Source: Phenylobacterium zucineum HLK1 (GTDB taxonomy: Bacteria > Pseudomonadota > Alphaproteobacteria > Caulobacterales > Caulobacteraceae). Taken from it: a stretch of 64,000 nt of DNA. Within the stretch, counting starts at the first letter, position 1; each line of letters starts with the position of its first letter. Positions 32,941 to 40,802 of the stretch are shown piece by piece. Below the pieces are notes generated by a model, which ran no database searches, had not been told where the DNA came from, and was given only the letters and a program-made list of their open reading frames with translations. Made by a program: the position numbers and the translations under genes. The DNA lies in assembly GCF_000017265.1 (NCBI RefSeq), contig NC_011144.1, positions 1,776,001-1,840,000 on the forward strand, written 5' to 3'.

Positions 32941-33942
32941 TTAGGCCTGGGCGGCCTGGCGAAGTTCCGAAAGCGCGGCGAACAGCGCGTCGGTGCGATC
33001 GAGGTTCAGGGCCTCGACCTCGCGCGGCAGGCGCTGCAGCGTCTCCCACGCCTGGGCCCAGCGATCAAGCGGGCCGACCCCCTGGGCCGCACGGTCCGTG
33101 GCCATGGCGTGCACCCGGTCGGCCAGCCGGTCGAACAGCAGGGCGAAGGCCTGGGGCCCCTCCCCGCCGCGGAACTTCTCGGCCAGCGACAGCGCCCGGG
33201 TCTCGTCCACGCGGGGCAGGTCGGCGATCAGGTCGCGCACGGCGTCGTCCACCGCGAGCGCGCCCGCGGCGGCGAGCGCCAGCGCCCGGCCCGGCGCGCC
33301 GCCGGCCATGCGCGAAAGACGCAGGGACTCCTCGACGTTCACGTCGGCGTGGGCGCGCACGAAGGCGGCCGCCTCCTCCAGCTCCAGAGGATGGAAGGTC
33401 AGGCGGCGGCAGCGCGAGCGGATGGTCGCCAGCAGCCGTCCCGGCGAGTGCGAGACCATGAACAGCACGCCGCGCGGCGGCGGCTCCTCCAGGGTCTTCA
33501 GGATGGCGTTGGCGGCGTTGACGTTGAGGTCGTCGGCGGCGTCGATGATCGCCACCCGGTGCGGCGCGCTGGCCGGCGACTTGGAGAAGAACTCGCCGAG
33601 GCGCCGGGCGTCCTCGACGGGGATCACCTTGCGCGGCTTGCCGTCGGGCCCCTCGCGCTCGAGCACCAGCAGGTCGGGATGGCTGCGGGCCGCCACCTGA
33701 CGGCTGACGGGATGGTTCGGATCCGAGCCCAGCTCGCCGTAGGCCGGCGCCGGCGGCGCGCCCAGCAGGCGCCGCGCCGCGCGGTAGGCGAAGGTGGCCT
33801 TGCCGACGCCTTCGGGGCCGGTCAGCAGCCAGGCGTGGTGCAGGCGCGAGCGGGCGCGGGCCTCCTCGAAGGCGGCCTCGGCGCCCCCCTGCCCGCGCAG
33901 CTCGTAGACGTCGCGGGGATGCGGGACGGCGGCCTCAGCCAT
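32941..33942 (-). CDS. holB: DNA polymerase III subunit delta prime
   Basis: A 333-residue clamp-loader subunit, which helps load the sliding clamp at the replication fork. An AAA-type fold is shown by HHAWLLTGPEGVGKATFAYRAARRL (P-loop GPEGVGKAT near residue 42), VIPVEDARRLGEFFSKSP, IIDAADDLNVNAANAILKTLEEPP and RSRCRRLTFHPL. As usual for delta prime, the nucleotide site looks partly degenerate. The ATG at 33942 lies 8 bases inside the end of tmk. Position after tmk is the standard order in alphaproteobacteria. Confidence 0.92.
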   Translation of the reverse strand: MAEAAVPHPRDVYELRGQGGAEAAFEEARARSRLHHAWLLTGPEGVGKATFAYRAARRLLGAPPAPAYGELGSDPNHPVSRQVAARSHPDLLVLEREGPDGKPRKVIPVEDARRLGEFFSKSPASAPHRVAIIDAADDLNVNAANAILKTLEEPPPRGVLFMVSHSPGRLLATIRSRCRRLTFHPLELEEAAAFVRAHADVNVEESLRLSRMAGGAPGRALALAAAGALAVDDAVRDLIADLPRVDETRALSLAEKFRGGEGPQAFALLFDRLADRVHAMATDRAAQGVGPLDRWAQAWETLQRLPREVEALNLDRTDALFAALSELRQAAQA

Positions 33943-34570
33943 GGACGGCGAGCCGCTCGGACACGGCCGTCCAGACGGCGCCCTCCACCGCATCCATCGG
34001 CGCCGTGGCGTCGATGACGGCGCAGCGCTGCGGCTCGGCGGCGGCGATGGCCCGGAAGCCCTCGCGCAGGCGCTGGTGGAAGGCCATGCCCTTGGATTCG
34101 AAGCGCATCTCGGCGCCGGCGCGGGCGTGGGCGCGCTCCAGCCCCACCTCGGGCGGCAGGTCGAAGACGAGCGTCAGATCGGGCCGGACGTCCTCCAGGA
34201 TATGGGCCTCGAGGGCCGCGATGAGCGCCGGGTCCGTGCCCCCGGCGGCGCCCTGGTAGGCGCGGGTCGAGTCGGCGAAGCGGTCGCAGATCACCCAGGC
34301 GCCGCGGGCGAGCGCCGGCCGGATCACCCGCTCGATGTGGTCGCGGCGGGCGGCGTACATCAGCAGGGTCTCGGTGACCGGGCTCCAGCGGTCGGCCTCG
34401 CCGTTCAGCACCAGGGCGCGGATGCTCTCGGCGCCGGCGGAGCCGCCCGGTTCGCGGGTGGTGACGACCTCCAGCCCCTGGGCCTCCAGGCGCGCGGCCA
34501 GACGCTTCACCTGGGTGGACTTGCCGGCCCCCTCGCCGCCCTCGAATGTGATGAACCGCCCGCGCGCCAC
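33935..34570 (-). CDS. tmk: Thymidylate kinase
   Basis: A 211-residue kinase that converts dTMP to dTDP for DNA synthesis. The P-loop is GGEGAGKST at residues 11-19, followed by TREPGGSAGAESIR, the DRY-like DRFADSTRAYQGAA and a lid region with ARAGAEMRFESKG. GTG is the start. It is 31 bases downstream of rlpA and overlaps holB. All catalytic motifs look normal. Confidence 0.94.
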   Translation of the reverse strand: MARGRFITFEGGEGAGKSTQVKRLAARLEAQGLEVVTTREPGGSAGAESIRALVLNGEADRWSPVTETLLMYAARRDHIERVIRPALARGAWVICDRFADSTRAYQGAAGGTDPALIAALEAHILEDVRPDLTLVFDLPPEVGLERAHARAGAEMRFESKGMAFHQRLREGFRAIAAAEPQRCAVIDATAPMDAVEGAVWTAVSERLAVHG

Positions 34571-34601
34571 GGGGCCAAAATGCCCCGTTCGGCCCAGAAG
34601 T

Positions 34602-35612
34602 CTAGAAGGCCTGAACGACGCGGGCGTCGGCGAAGCCGAACGCGGCCACCTGGTCGCGCAGGGCGTAGGCCCCCGCCTCGTCGGCCGGCGCGGGCAAGGT
34701 GACGCGGTAGAGGGTCGTCCCGCCGCGCTCGATCGGCTGGACCCTGGCGGTCCCGGCGGCCGCGACCTGGGCCGCGGCCCGCTGGGCGTTGGCCTCGCTG
34801 GAGAAGGCGCCGATCTGGACGTGCAGGCCCGCCGGCAGGACGGCGGGGGGCGGCGCGGACGCCAGAGGGGGAGCCGGCGCCGCGGCGATCGGACTCGCCT
34901 GCACCGGGGGCGGCGCGGCCGCGGGCAGCGGCTGGGACTCCACCTCCGTCGGGGGCGGCGTGGGGGTTTGAGCGGCAGCCGCCGGTCCTCCGGCCGAGAT
35001 CTCCATCAGCTCGTCCCAGCGGGTCTCCACCACCCGGGGCGGCGGGTCGGCCGGCCTGGCCGAGGCGTAGCGCACGCCAGCCTCGCGGCCGAGCAGCGGC
35101 GCCGGCCCGACGTAGCGGACCCGCACCCTGGCGATCCCCTGGCGCTCGAAGCCAAGCTCGCGGGCCGCCTCGCGGGACAGGTCGATGATGCGGTTGCCGA
35201 CGAACGGGCCGCGGTCGTTCACCCGCACCTGCAGCCGGCGGCCGTTCTCGAGGTTGGTGACCTCGACGATCGAGGGCAGCGGCAGGGTCGTGTGGGCGGC
35301 CGAGAGCAGGTTCATGTCGAACCGCTCGCCGTTGGCCGTGGACTTGAGATGGAAGGCCTCGCCGTACCAGGAGGCGATCCCGGTCTTGTCGTAGTCGGGC
35401 TGCTCGCGCGGCACGTACCAGATCCCGCCGACCTGATAGGGCTTGCCGACCTTGTAGGTCCCGCCGGCGCCCGAGGGCGCCTTCGCGGCGGAGCCCTTCC
35501 CGCCTGGGGCCTTGCCTCCGGGGCCGGCCGCGTAGCGGGGCGTGGCGCAGGCGGCGAGCGAGACGCCCGCCAGGAGCACGGCGGCCAGGTGGAACGCGCG
35601 GGTCGCCGGCAT
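34602..35612 (-). CDS. rlpA: Septal ring lytic transglycosylase RlpA family lipoprotein
   Basis: A 336-residue outer membrane lipoprotein (lipobox LAAC, Cys22) that acts on peptidoglycan at the division septum. A double-psi beta-barrel domain (about residues 75-175) has TGIASWYGEAFHLKSTANGERFDM and VNDRGPFVGNRIIDLS, including the catalytic aspartate region. A long proline/alanine linker leads to a C-terminal SPOR domain (about 262-336; LHVQIGAFSSEANAQRAAAQV), which binds septal peptidoglycan lacking stem peptides. GGGGGAGA precedes the ATG. It is first in the operon and starts about 110 bases from the divergent tRNA-Ser gene. Confidence 0.92.
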   Translation of the reverse strand: MPATRAFHLAAVLLAGVSLAACATPRYAAGPGGKAPGGKGSAAKAPSGAGGTYKVGKPYQVGGIWYVPREQPDYDKTGIASWYGEAFHLKSTANGERFDMNLLSAAHTTLPLPSIVEVTNLENGRRLQVRVNDRGPFVGNRIIDLSREAARELGFERQGIARVRVRYVGPAPLLGREAGVRYASARPADPPPRVVETRWDELMEISAGGPAAAAQTPTPPPTEVESQPLPAAAPPPVQASPIAAAPAPPLASAPPPAVLPAGLHVQIGAFSSEANAQRAAAQVAAAGTARVQPIERGGTTLYRVTLPAPADEAGAYALRDQVAAFGFADARVVQAF

Positions 35613-35723
35613 GTCTCCCCCTTCGGAACGGCTTGCCGGCAGCTTGCCGCCGAACGCTTGCGGCACGGTTAACGGAGGGTTGCTGTGGAGCGCCCAGCCC
35701 CGCCCTGCTATAGGCGGCGCCCC

Positions 35724-35813
35724 GGATGGGTGGCCGAGTGGTTTAAGGCAGCGGTCTTGAAAACCGCCGTAGGTGCAAGCCTACCGTGGGTTCGAATCCC
35801 ACCCCATCCGCCA
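35724..35813 (+). tRNA. tRNA-Ser (anticodon TGA)
   Basis: A 90-base class II tRNA. The acceptor stem is GGATGGG (35724-35730) paired with CCCATCC (35803-35809), followed by the discriminator G and an encoded CCA (35811-35813). The anticodon stem GCGGT/ACCGC holds loop CTTGAAA with anticodon TGA at 35758-35760, reading UCA and related serine codons. A long variable arm (GTAGGTGCAAGCCTAC region) and GGTTCGAATCC T-loop are typical for serine tRNA. Confidence 0.97.
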
Positions 35814-35852
35814 CGATCCCCCTCGTTGTCGCACCAAGGCCCTCCGTCAGCG

Positions 35853-35880
35853 GGCGCTTACGCCGGCCCAAATAAGCGCC
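35853..35880. terminator. Inverted repeat downstream of tRNA-Ser
   Basis: GGCGCTTA (35853-35860) and TAAGCGCC (35873-35880) form a perfect 8-bp stem with a 12-base loop, 40 bases after the tRNA. A short direct repeat GCCGGCCC occurs at 35862 and 35879. It could be the tRNA transcript terminator. The rest of 35814-35944 shows no gene. Confidence 0.45.
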
Positions 35881-35944
35881 GGCCCGATGGCGCCCGCGAG
35901 CCTCCCGGCGCCCTCCTTCGCCTGGTCCTGCGAGGGAGAAAGCG

Positions 35945-36631
35945 ATGCAGTCCAGTTCCGAAATCCATGTCGACGCCCCTGCGGCGCGACCGGCCCGCGG
36001 CGCGCGGAGCGGCGGCCGGTTCGTGCGGTGGGATCCGCTCGTGCGGCTCACCCACTGGCTGATCGCCGCGGCGATCCTCGTCAACGCGCTGCTCTCGGAG
36101 GAAGGATCGTCGCTGCACGTGTGGGTCGGCTACGCGGCCGGCGCCCTCCTGGCGCTGCGGCTGGTGTGGGGCCTCGTCGGGCCGCGCCCGGCGCGCTTCA
36201 GCGCCTTTCCCCCGAGCCTCGCCCGGGCCTGGCGGCACGTCGGTGAGATCGTCCGCGGCGGGCGCTCGGACCACGTCTCGCACAATCCCCTGGGCGCGCT
36301 GATGGTCTATGCGCTCTGGGCCACGCTCGCCGTCGTCGTCGGCAGCGGGCTTGCCATGGATCAAGGACGCGGCTTCGCGGAGGGTCCAGCATTCGGCGCG
36401 AACGTGGCCGAGGCGCCCCGGCACGAGGCCGAGGATGAGGCCGAAGGCCACGGTGGCGGCGAAGAGGCCGGGGAAGAAGAGGTCTGGGAAGAGGTGCACG
36501 AAGCGGCGGCCAACATCCTGTTCGTGCTCGCGGCGCTGCACGTCGTGGGCGTCGCCTTCGAGACGCGCCGGCGCGGCCCGGGCCTGGTGCGAGCCATGAT
36601 CACGGGCGGCGGGGCGAGGCGGCGTGACTGA
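35945..36631 (+). CDS. Cytochrome b561 family protein with acidic histidine insert
   Basis: A 228-residue di-heme membrane cytochrome b. Four hydrophobic segments carry heme-ligand histidines in RLTHWLIAAAIL (about 37-50), LHVWVGYAAG and HEAAANILFVLAALHVVGV (about 187-206). Between the third and fourth helices is an unusual loop (about 150-187) very rich in Glu with His (EAEDEAEGHGGGEEAGEEE) that could bind a metal or a basic partner. Family members carry electrons between quinones and periplasmic proteins. Its last 8 bases overlap the start of the membrane-bound LuxR-type regulator gene, a strong hint of joint function. Confidence 0.85.
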   Translation: MQSSSEIHVDAPAARPARGARSGGRFVRWDPLVRLTHWLIAAAILVNALLSEEGSSLHVWVGYAAGALLALRLVWGLVGPRPARFSAFPPSLARAWRHVGEIVRGGRSDHVSHNPLGALMVYALWATLAVVVGSGLAMDQGRGFAEGPAFGANVAEAPRHEAEDEAEGHGGGEEAGEEEVWEEVHEAAANILFVLAALHVVGVAFETRRRGPGLVRAMITGGGARRRD

Positions 36632-37211
36632 CGGGCGCCGAGCCAGGGCCATCGCCGCCATCGTCTGCCTGCAGGCGGTGGCGGCGGCCTTCTTCGCGAT
36701 CGACGCCTACAGCGACCTGCAGGCGCAGGAGCTGGGGGCGCACATCGTGATCGAGGGGGTGGTGGCCGCGGCCCTGCTGCTGGGCGTGACGCTGAACGCC
36801 CTCGAGCTGCGCGACCTGCTCCAGCGCCAGCGGCGGGCCGACCGGGTGATGGTGGTGGCGTCCGGGGCGCTGGCCGAACTCATCCAACTCCGCTTTCAGG
36901 ACTGGCGGCTCACCCCTGCCGAGGCGGACGTGGCGCTGTTCGCCCTGAAAGGCCTGCCCATCGAGGACATCGCCCGGCTCCGCGAGGCGGCGACCGGCAC
37001 GGTCCGGGCGCAGCTCGCGCGTGTCTATGCGAAGGCGGGCGTACGCAACCGCTACGCGCTGCTCAGCCTGTTCATGGACGATCTCCTGGGTCAGGCGCTG
37101 GTCCAGGTCGACAGGAAGCCCCCCGCCCCGGCCTCGGCCCCGCCGCCAGGGAGCGCAGATGCTTCGCTTCCGGGAGGGCCCTCGCGAACATGCTCGGGGG
37201 CGCCTATCTGA
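36624..37211 (+). CDS. Membrane-anchored LuxR-type helix-turn-helix protein
   Basis: A 195-residue protein with two predicted transmembrane helices (about residues 8-28 and 38-60) followed by a LuxR/GerE-type helix-turn-helix (about 93-160: LTPAEADVALFALKGLPIEDIARLREAATGTVRAQLARVYAKAGVRNRYAL). The DNA-binding part matches the LuxR fold, with threonine-valine recognition helix. The C-terminal 35 residues are proline-rich and variable. GTG at 36624 starts within the end of the cytochrome b561 gene. The pair looks like a membrane redox-linked regulator, but no target is known. Confidence 0.78.
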   Translation: MTDGRRARAIAAIVCLQAVAAAFFAIDAYSDLQAQELGAHIVIEGVVAAALLLGVTLNALELRDLLQRQRRADRVMVVASGALAELIQLRFQDWRLTPAEADVALFALKGLPIEDIARLREAATGTVRAQLARVYAKAGVRNRYALLSLFMDDLLGQALVQVDRKPPAPASAPPPGSADASLPGGPSRTCSGAPI

Positions 37212-37271
37212 ACGCGGCTTTCGACGGCCGTTCATTTGCCGTACGGGCGAAATATATTAGCCAGGATGCAA

Positions 37272-37700
37272 ATGAAGCTCTTCCGACCCCTCCTTGCGCT
37301 GACGGTCCTCGCCGCGGCGATCGCCGGCCCGGCCGCGGCGCAGACCGCCGACCAGGCGATCTTCGGCGTCTGGCGCAACCCGAAGAACAGCGTGCACGTG
37401 GACGTGCGCCCCTGCGCCGCGGGCGCCTGCGGCGTCGTGGTGTGGGCCAACGCCGACGCCCAGGCCGACGCCCGCAAGGGCGGGACCGAAAACCTCATCG
37501 GCCTGCAGCTGTTCCGCAACTTCAACCAGCAGGCCAACGGCCGCTGGCGGGGCAAGGTCTTCGTGCCCGACCTGAACGCCACGTTCAGCGGCTCGGCCGA
37601 GCTGATCGACCGCGACCACCTGCGGGCCCGCGGCTGCCTGTTCGCCAACGTGCTCTGCAAGGCCCAGGTCTGGGTGCGGGTCGCCCCGCCGCTCGGCTAG
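37272..37700 (+). CDS. DUF2147 family secreted protein
   Basis: A 142-residue exported protein of the DUF2147 family, small beta-barrel, lipocalin-like periplasmic proteins. The signal peptide ends at GPAAAQ (about residue 24). The domain begins with IFGVWRNPKNSVHVDVRPCAAGACGVVVWAN and ends with HLRARGCLFANVLCKAQVWVRV. Four cysteines are present. ATG 37272 has AGGA five bases upstream; ATG 37266 is an alternative. It converges with the TadE-type gene after 17 bases. Confidence 0.82.
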   Translation: MKLFRPLLALTVLAAAIAGPAAAQTADQAIFGVWRNPKNSVHVDVRPCAAGACGVVVWANADAQADARKGGTENLIGLQLFRNFNQQANGRWRGKVFVPDLNATFSGSAELIDRDHLRARGCLFANVLCKAQVWVRVAPPLG

Positions 37701-37717
37701 GCCGCGCGCCGATCCGC

Positions 37718-38236
37718 TCAGCGCTTGTCCACCTTGGCCGAGACGCGCGGGCGGATGTAGGCCGTGTGCCGCAGCCGGAAGCTGTCGGCCAGGAACAGGT
37801 TGAAGGCCGGCTCGTACTCGTAGATCGCGTCAGCCACGATGATGCTCTCGTGCGGGGCGAGGTAGCCCGACGGCACCGAGGGCGCGGGCGAGGCCGGGAA
37901 GTTGCGGCTGACGCTCCAGTCCACGGCCACCGCGCCCTGGGCGTCGGCCACGAGGCTGGTGATCCGCTCGCCCAGGGGCTCGACGGGATAGGGCCGCATC
38001 ATCGCATCGCCCGCCTGCATGATGTCGGCGAGCTCGCCGTCGGTGAGGCCGCGGGCCTGGGAGGTGACGTCGGCGATGGCCGAGGCGACGTGGAACACCC
38101 GCGTGCGCACCTGCCAGGCCTGGACGATCTCGCCCACCGTGATGTGCATGACGAACAGGAACGGCAGGATCAGGCCGAACTCCACGGCCGCGCCGCCGCG
38201 CGCGCAGGCCCGCCAGCGGGTCAGGAAGCGCCTCAT
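37718..38236 (-). CDS. TadE-like pilus assembly protein
   Basis: A 172-residue protein with an N-terminal prepilin-like segment: cytoplasmic ARGGAAVEFGLILPFLFVMHITVGEIV with the TadE-type G-AVEF motif (about residues 14-40), where a prepilin peptidase would cut, then a periplasmic domain. TadE and TadF are minor pseudopilins of Flp-type pili used for surface attachment. The start shares ATGA with the stop of the preceding TadE gene. The Flp pilin and secretion ATPase genes are not in the window. Confidence 0.82.
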   Translation of the reverse strand: MRRFLTRWRACARGGAAVEFGLILPFLFVMHITVGEIVQAWQVRTRVFHVASAIADVTSQARGLTDGELADIMQAGDAMMRPYPVEPLGERITSLVADAQGAVAVDWSVSRNFPASPAPSVPSGYLAPHESIIVADAIYEYEPAFNLFLADSFRLRHTAYIRPRVSAKVDKR

Positions 38237-38727
38237 TCGTAGGGCTCGTTCTTGAACACCGTGCGGGCGTCGAGCATCACCTCGCCCGGCCGCGGCGCGC
38301 CGCCCGAGAGGGTGAAGTTCGGCACGATCATCGGCCAGCGGTAGGTGGCGCGCACGAGGATGATGTCGCCCGCGACGCCCTTGTTGAACGCCCCGTCCGG
38401 CGGCGCGTCGGCGCTGGCGGCCGCCTCGGCGAAGCGGCTGAAACGCTGGACGCTCACCTGCAGCTTGTCGCGGCAGCCGGCGTTGTCCGAGACGAGGTTG
38501 CGGCAGATCAGGGCCTCGAAGTCGGCCGCGCTGGCCGGGCCGTCGTCCTGGCCCGTGCGGATCATGCGCGCCGTCGTGGCCACGGCGTTGTCGAGGCCGG
38601 CCGACATCATCGCCATCACCGCCATCTCGATGGTGGCGAAGATCAGGAAGATGAGCAGAGGCGAGATCAGCGCGAACTCGATCGCGGCTCCGCCCCGGAC
38701 ATCGTCGATGAAGCGGCGCACGGCCAC
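38233..38727 (-). CDS. TadE-family pilus protein
   Basis: A 164-residue TadE/F-type minor pseudopilin. The N-terminal motif VRGGAAIEFALISPLLIFLIFATIEM (about residues 9-35) is the prepilin-like cleavage and membrane segment; a conserved pair of cysteines (LICRNL and GCRDKL) sits in the periplasmic domain. The GTG start has a strong AGGAGGAGG. It overlaps the next TadE-like gene by four bases and faces the TadG gene divergently; together they form a small pilus-related cluster. Confidence 0.85.
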   Translation of the reverse strand: MAVRRFIDDVRGGAAIEFALISPLLIFLIFATIEMAVMAMMSAGLDNAVATTARMIRTGQDDGPASAADFEALICRNLVSDNAGCRDKLQVSVQRFSRFAEAAASADAPPDGAFNKGVAGDIILVRATYRWPMIVPNFTLSGGAPRPGEVMLDARTVFKNEPYE

Positions 38728-38894
38728 GGGTCGCCTCCTCCTTGAAGCAGACCCGCAGGATGCGCGCGCAGGGCAAAAGCCGGGTTAAGTCCCAGGCGCC
38801 TATGGTGTCTCGATTTTTACCACGCCCGATCATCGGAAGTTAGCCGTCCCCGGGCAGGCTCGCGCGTCGAGCTCGACCTTCGACGGTGAGGACC

Positions 38895-40460
38895 ATGCGC
38901 AGCCCCGGGACGTCCTGGCTTCGCCGCGCGCTCCGGCGCCTGGCGGACGACGGCGGCAACGTCGCCATCACGGTGGCGTTCGCCATGGTGCCCCTCGCGA
39001 TCGGCACCCTTGGGGCGATCGACCTGGCCCGCGGGGCGAGCGCCAAGGTGCAGCTGCAGGACGCCCTGGACGCGGCGGCCCTGGGCGCGGCCCGCTCGAG
39101 CGCCAACTCGCCCGACACGCTGCAGGCCGCCGGCGAGCGGCTGCTGCGCCAGAACCTGGCGCTGGGCGGCGACTTCGAGCTGGTGTCGTCCTCGTTCACC
39201 TTCGGCCCGGACAACAAGGTGCTGGCGCGCGCCCAGGTGCGGGTGGAGCCCTATGTCGCGGGCCTGGCCGGGGTGAACAACATGGACATCGCCGCCGCCA
39301 CCGAGGTGGTGCGCGCCGGCATGCAGCTGGAGATCGCCCTGGTGCTCGACAACACCGGGTCGATGAACCAGAACAACAAGCTCTACCACTTGAAGACGGC
39401 GGCCAAGGCGTTCGTCACCGCCATGGAGACGGCGGCCGAGGGCAACACCGTCCCCAATTCCATCAAGATCTCGCTGGTGCCGTTCTCGCACACGGTGCGG
39501 GTGGATTCGGACGCCTACCGGAACGCGGCCTGGATCGACCAGAACGGCTCTTCGCCGATCAACAACGAGATCTTCCCGACGGCGACCGGCACGCAGTGGG
39601 CCAACCGCTTCACCCTGTTCAGCCAATTGGGCACGAGCTGGCGCGGCTGCGTCGAGAGCCGCCAGGCGCCCTACGACATCCAGGACACCCCGCCGACCAC
39701 GGGGGCGACCCTGTTCACCCCCTACTTCGCCCCGGACGAGCCGGACTATCCGGCCGAATGGTACGGGACCAAGTTCGCCAACAGTTACGTGGACGACCGG
39801 ACCAGCAGCACCAACTGGCGCGTGCGGCAGGGCAACCTGACCAAGTACGTCAACACCAAGGGCCTGGGCACGAGCAAGGGACCGAACGCCGGCTGCGGCC
39901 TGCGCCCGATCATCCGCCTGACGACCGATTTCGACGGCCTGCGCGACGCCGTCGACGACCTGGTGGCCGACGGCAGCACCAACATCCCGATGGGCCTCGT
40001 CTGGGGCTGGCACACCCTCGCCCCGATGGCGCCCTTCCCGGACGGCGTCCCGTACCTGACCGAGAAGCACAAGAAGATCGTCGTGCTGATGACCGACGGC
40101 GAGAACACCATCCTCTACAAGGATACCCCGAACGGCTCGGACTACTCGGGCGTCGGCCATGCCCGGCAGGGCCGCGTGCTCGACCCCGCGGGGCGGCCGA
40201 TCACCGAATCCTCGAGCCAGCGCGAGCGGACCGCGGCCCTGGACGACCGCCTCCTGAAGCTGTGCGCCAACATGAAGGCGCCCGCCAAGGACATCGAGAT
40301 CTACGCCATCCGCGTGGAGGTCTCGTCGGGGTCGAGCAGCGTGCTGCAGACCTGCGCCAGCTCGGCGGACCACTACTACGACGTCCAGAACGCCGCGGAC
40401 ATGACCATGGCCTTCCAGAGCATCGCCGGGCAGATCGCGGCGCTGCACCTCTCGCGCTAG
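38895..40460 (+). CDS. TadG-like protein with von Willebrand A domain
   Basis: A 521-residue protein: N-terminal TadE/G segment (DDGGNVAITVAFAMVPLAIGTLGAIDLARG, about residues 19-48), a Flp pilus assembly TadG N-terminal domain, and a von Willebrand factor A domain (about 148-515) with the MIDAS-type motif DNTGSMN at D152. Later motifs are TTDFDGLRDAVDDLVADGSTNIPMGLVWGW and IVVLMTDGENT, with conserved Ser/Thr and Asp for metal binding. TadG-type proteins anchor or help export Flp pili. ATG 38895 (GAGG just upstream) is used; a GTG at 38886 is also possible. Confidence 0.9.
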   Translation: MRSPGTSWLRRALRRLADDGGNVAITVAFAMVPLAIGTLGAIDLARGASAKVQLQDALDAAALGAARSSANSPDTLQAAGERLLRQNLALGGDFELVSSSFTFGPDNKVLARAQVRVEPYVAGLAGVNNMDIAAATEVVRAGMQLEIALVLDNTGSMNQNNKLYHLKTAAKAFVTAMETAAEGNTVPNSIKISLVPFSHTVRVDSDAYRNAAWIDQNGSSPINNEIFPTATGTQWANRFTLFSQLGTSWRGCVESRQAPYDIQDTPPTTGATLFTPYFAPDEPDYPAEWYGTKFANSYVDDRTSSTNWRVRQGNLTKYVNTKGLGTSKGPNAGCGLRPIIRLTTDFDGLRDAVDDLVADGSTNIPMGLVWGWHTLAPMAPFPDGVPYLTEKHKKIVVLMTDGENTILYKDTPNGSDYSGVGHARQGRVLDPAGRPITESSSQRERTAALDDRLLKLCANMKAPAKDIEIYAIRVEVSSGSSSVLQTCASSADHYYDVQNAADMTMAFQSIAGQIAALHLSR

Positions 40461-40525
40461 GGCGCGCGGGCCACACATGCGCGTGCGCCTGCGCAACGGG
40501 CGCGCGGTCTCGGCGTTGAGCCTGC

Positions 40526-40780
40526 ATGAGCCCGAGCCACCTCACCGCGGAAGAACGACAGCTGCTCCTGGACGCCCTGAACGGCCCGCTCACGACCCGT
40601 GAGCCGGAGGCCGCGAGCCTTTGCATGAAGCTGTGCGCCCTGAAGCTCCTGCAGCGCGCGGGCGGGATCGCCGCGGCCAACGGCTGGCGGGGCTCGCCGA
40701 ACGCCTACTTCCTGACCCGCGACGGCTGGGCGATGGTGAAGTCCGAGCGGCGCGCCGGGCCCGTGCGGCGGGCGGTCTGA
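40526..40780 (+). CDS. Small hypothetical protein
   Basis: An 84-residue soluble protein. Its sequence (LTAEERQLLLDALNGPLTTREPEAASLCMKLCALKLLQRAGG) starts as a helix-rich wing and ends YFLTRDGWAMVKSERR, reminiscent of a small winged helix. I do not recognise the family. It lies between the TadG gene and the convergent MFS transporter gene, 22 bases away. Confidence 0.5.
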   Translation: MSPSHLTAEERQLLLDALNGPLTTREPEAASLCMKLCALKLLQRAGGIAAANGWRGSPNAYFLTRDGWAMVKSERRAGPVRRAV

Positions 40781-40802
40781 GCGCCCAGCCCCGCCCCAGG
40801 TC

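Noticed and set aside
35853..35886. The repeats after tRNA-Ser as an integration (att) site.
   Set aside because: No copy of the tRNA 3' end is repeated nearby, and no integrase or foreign-looking genes are present. A terminator is the simpler reading.
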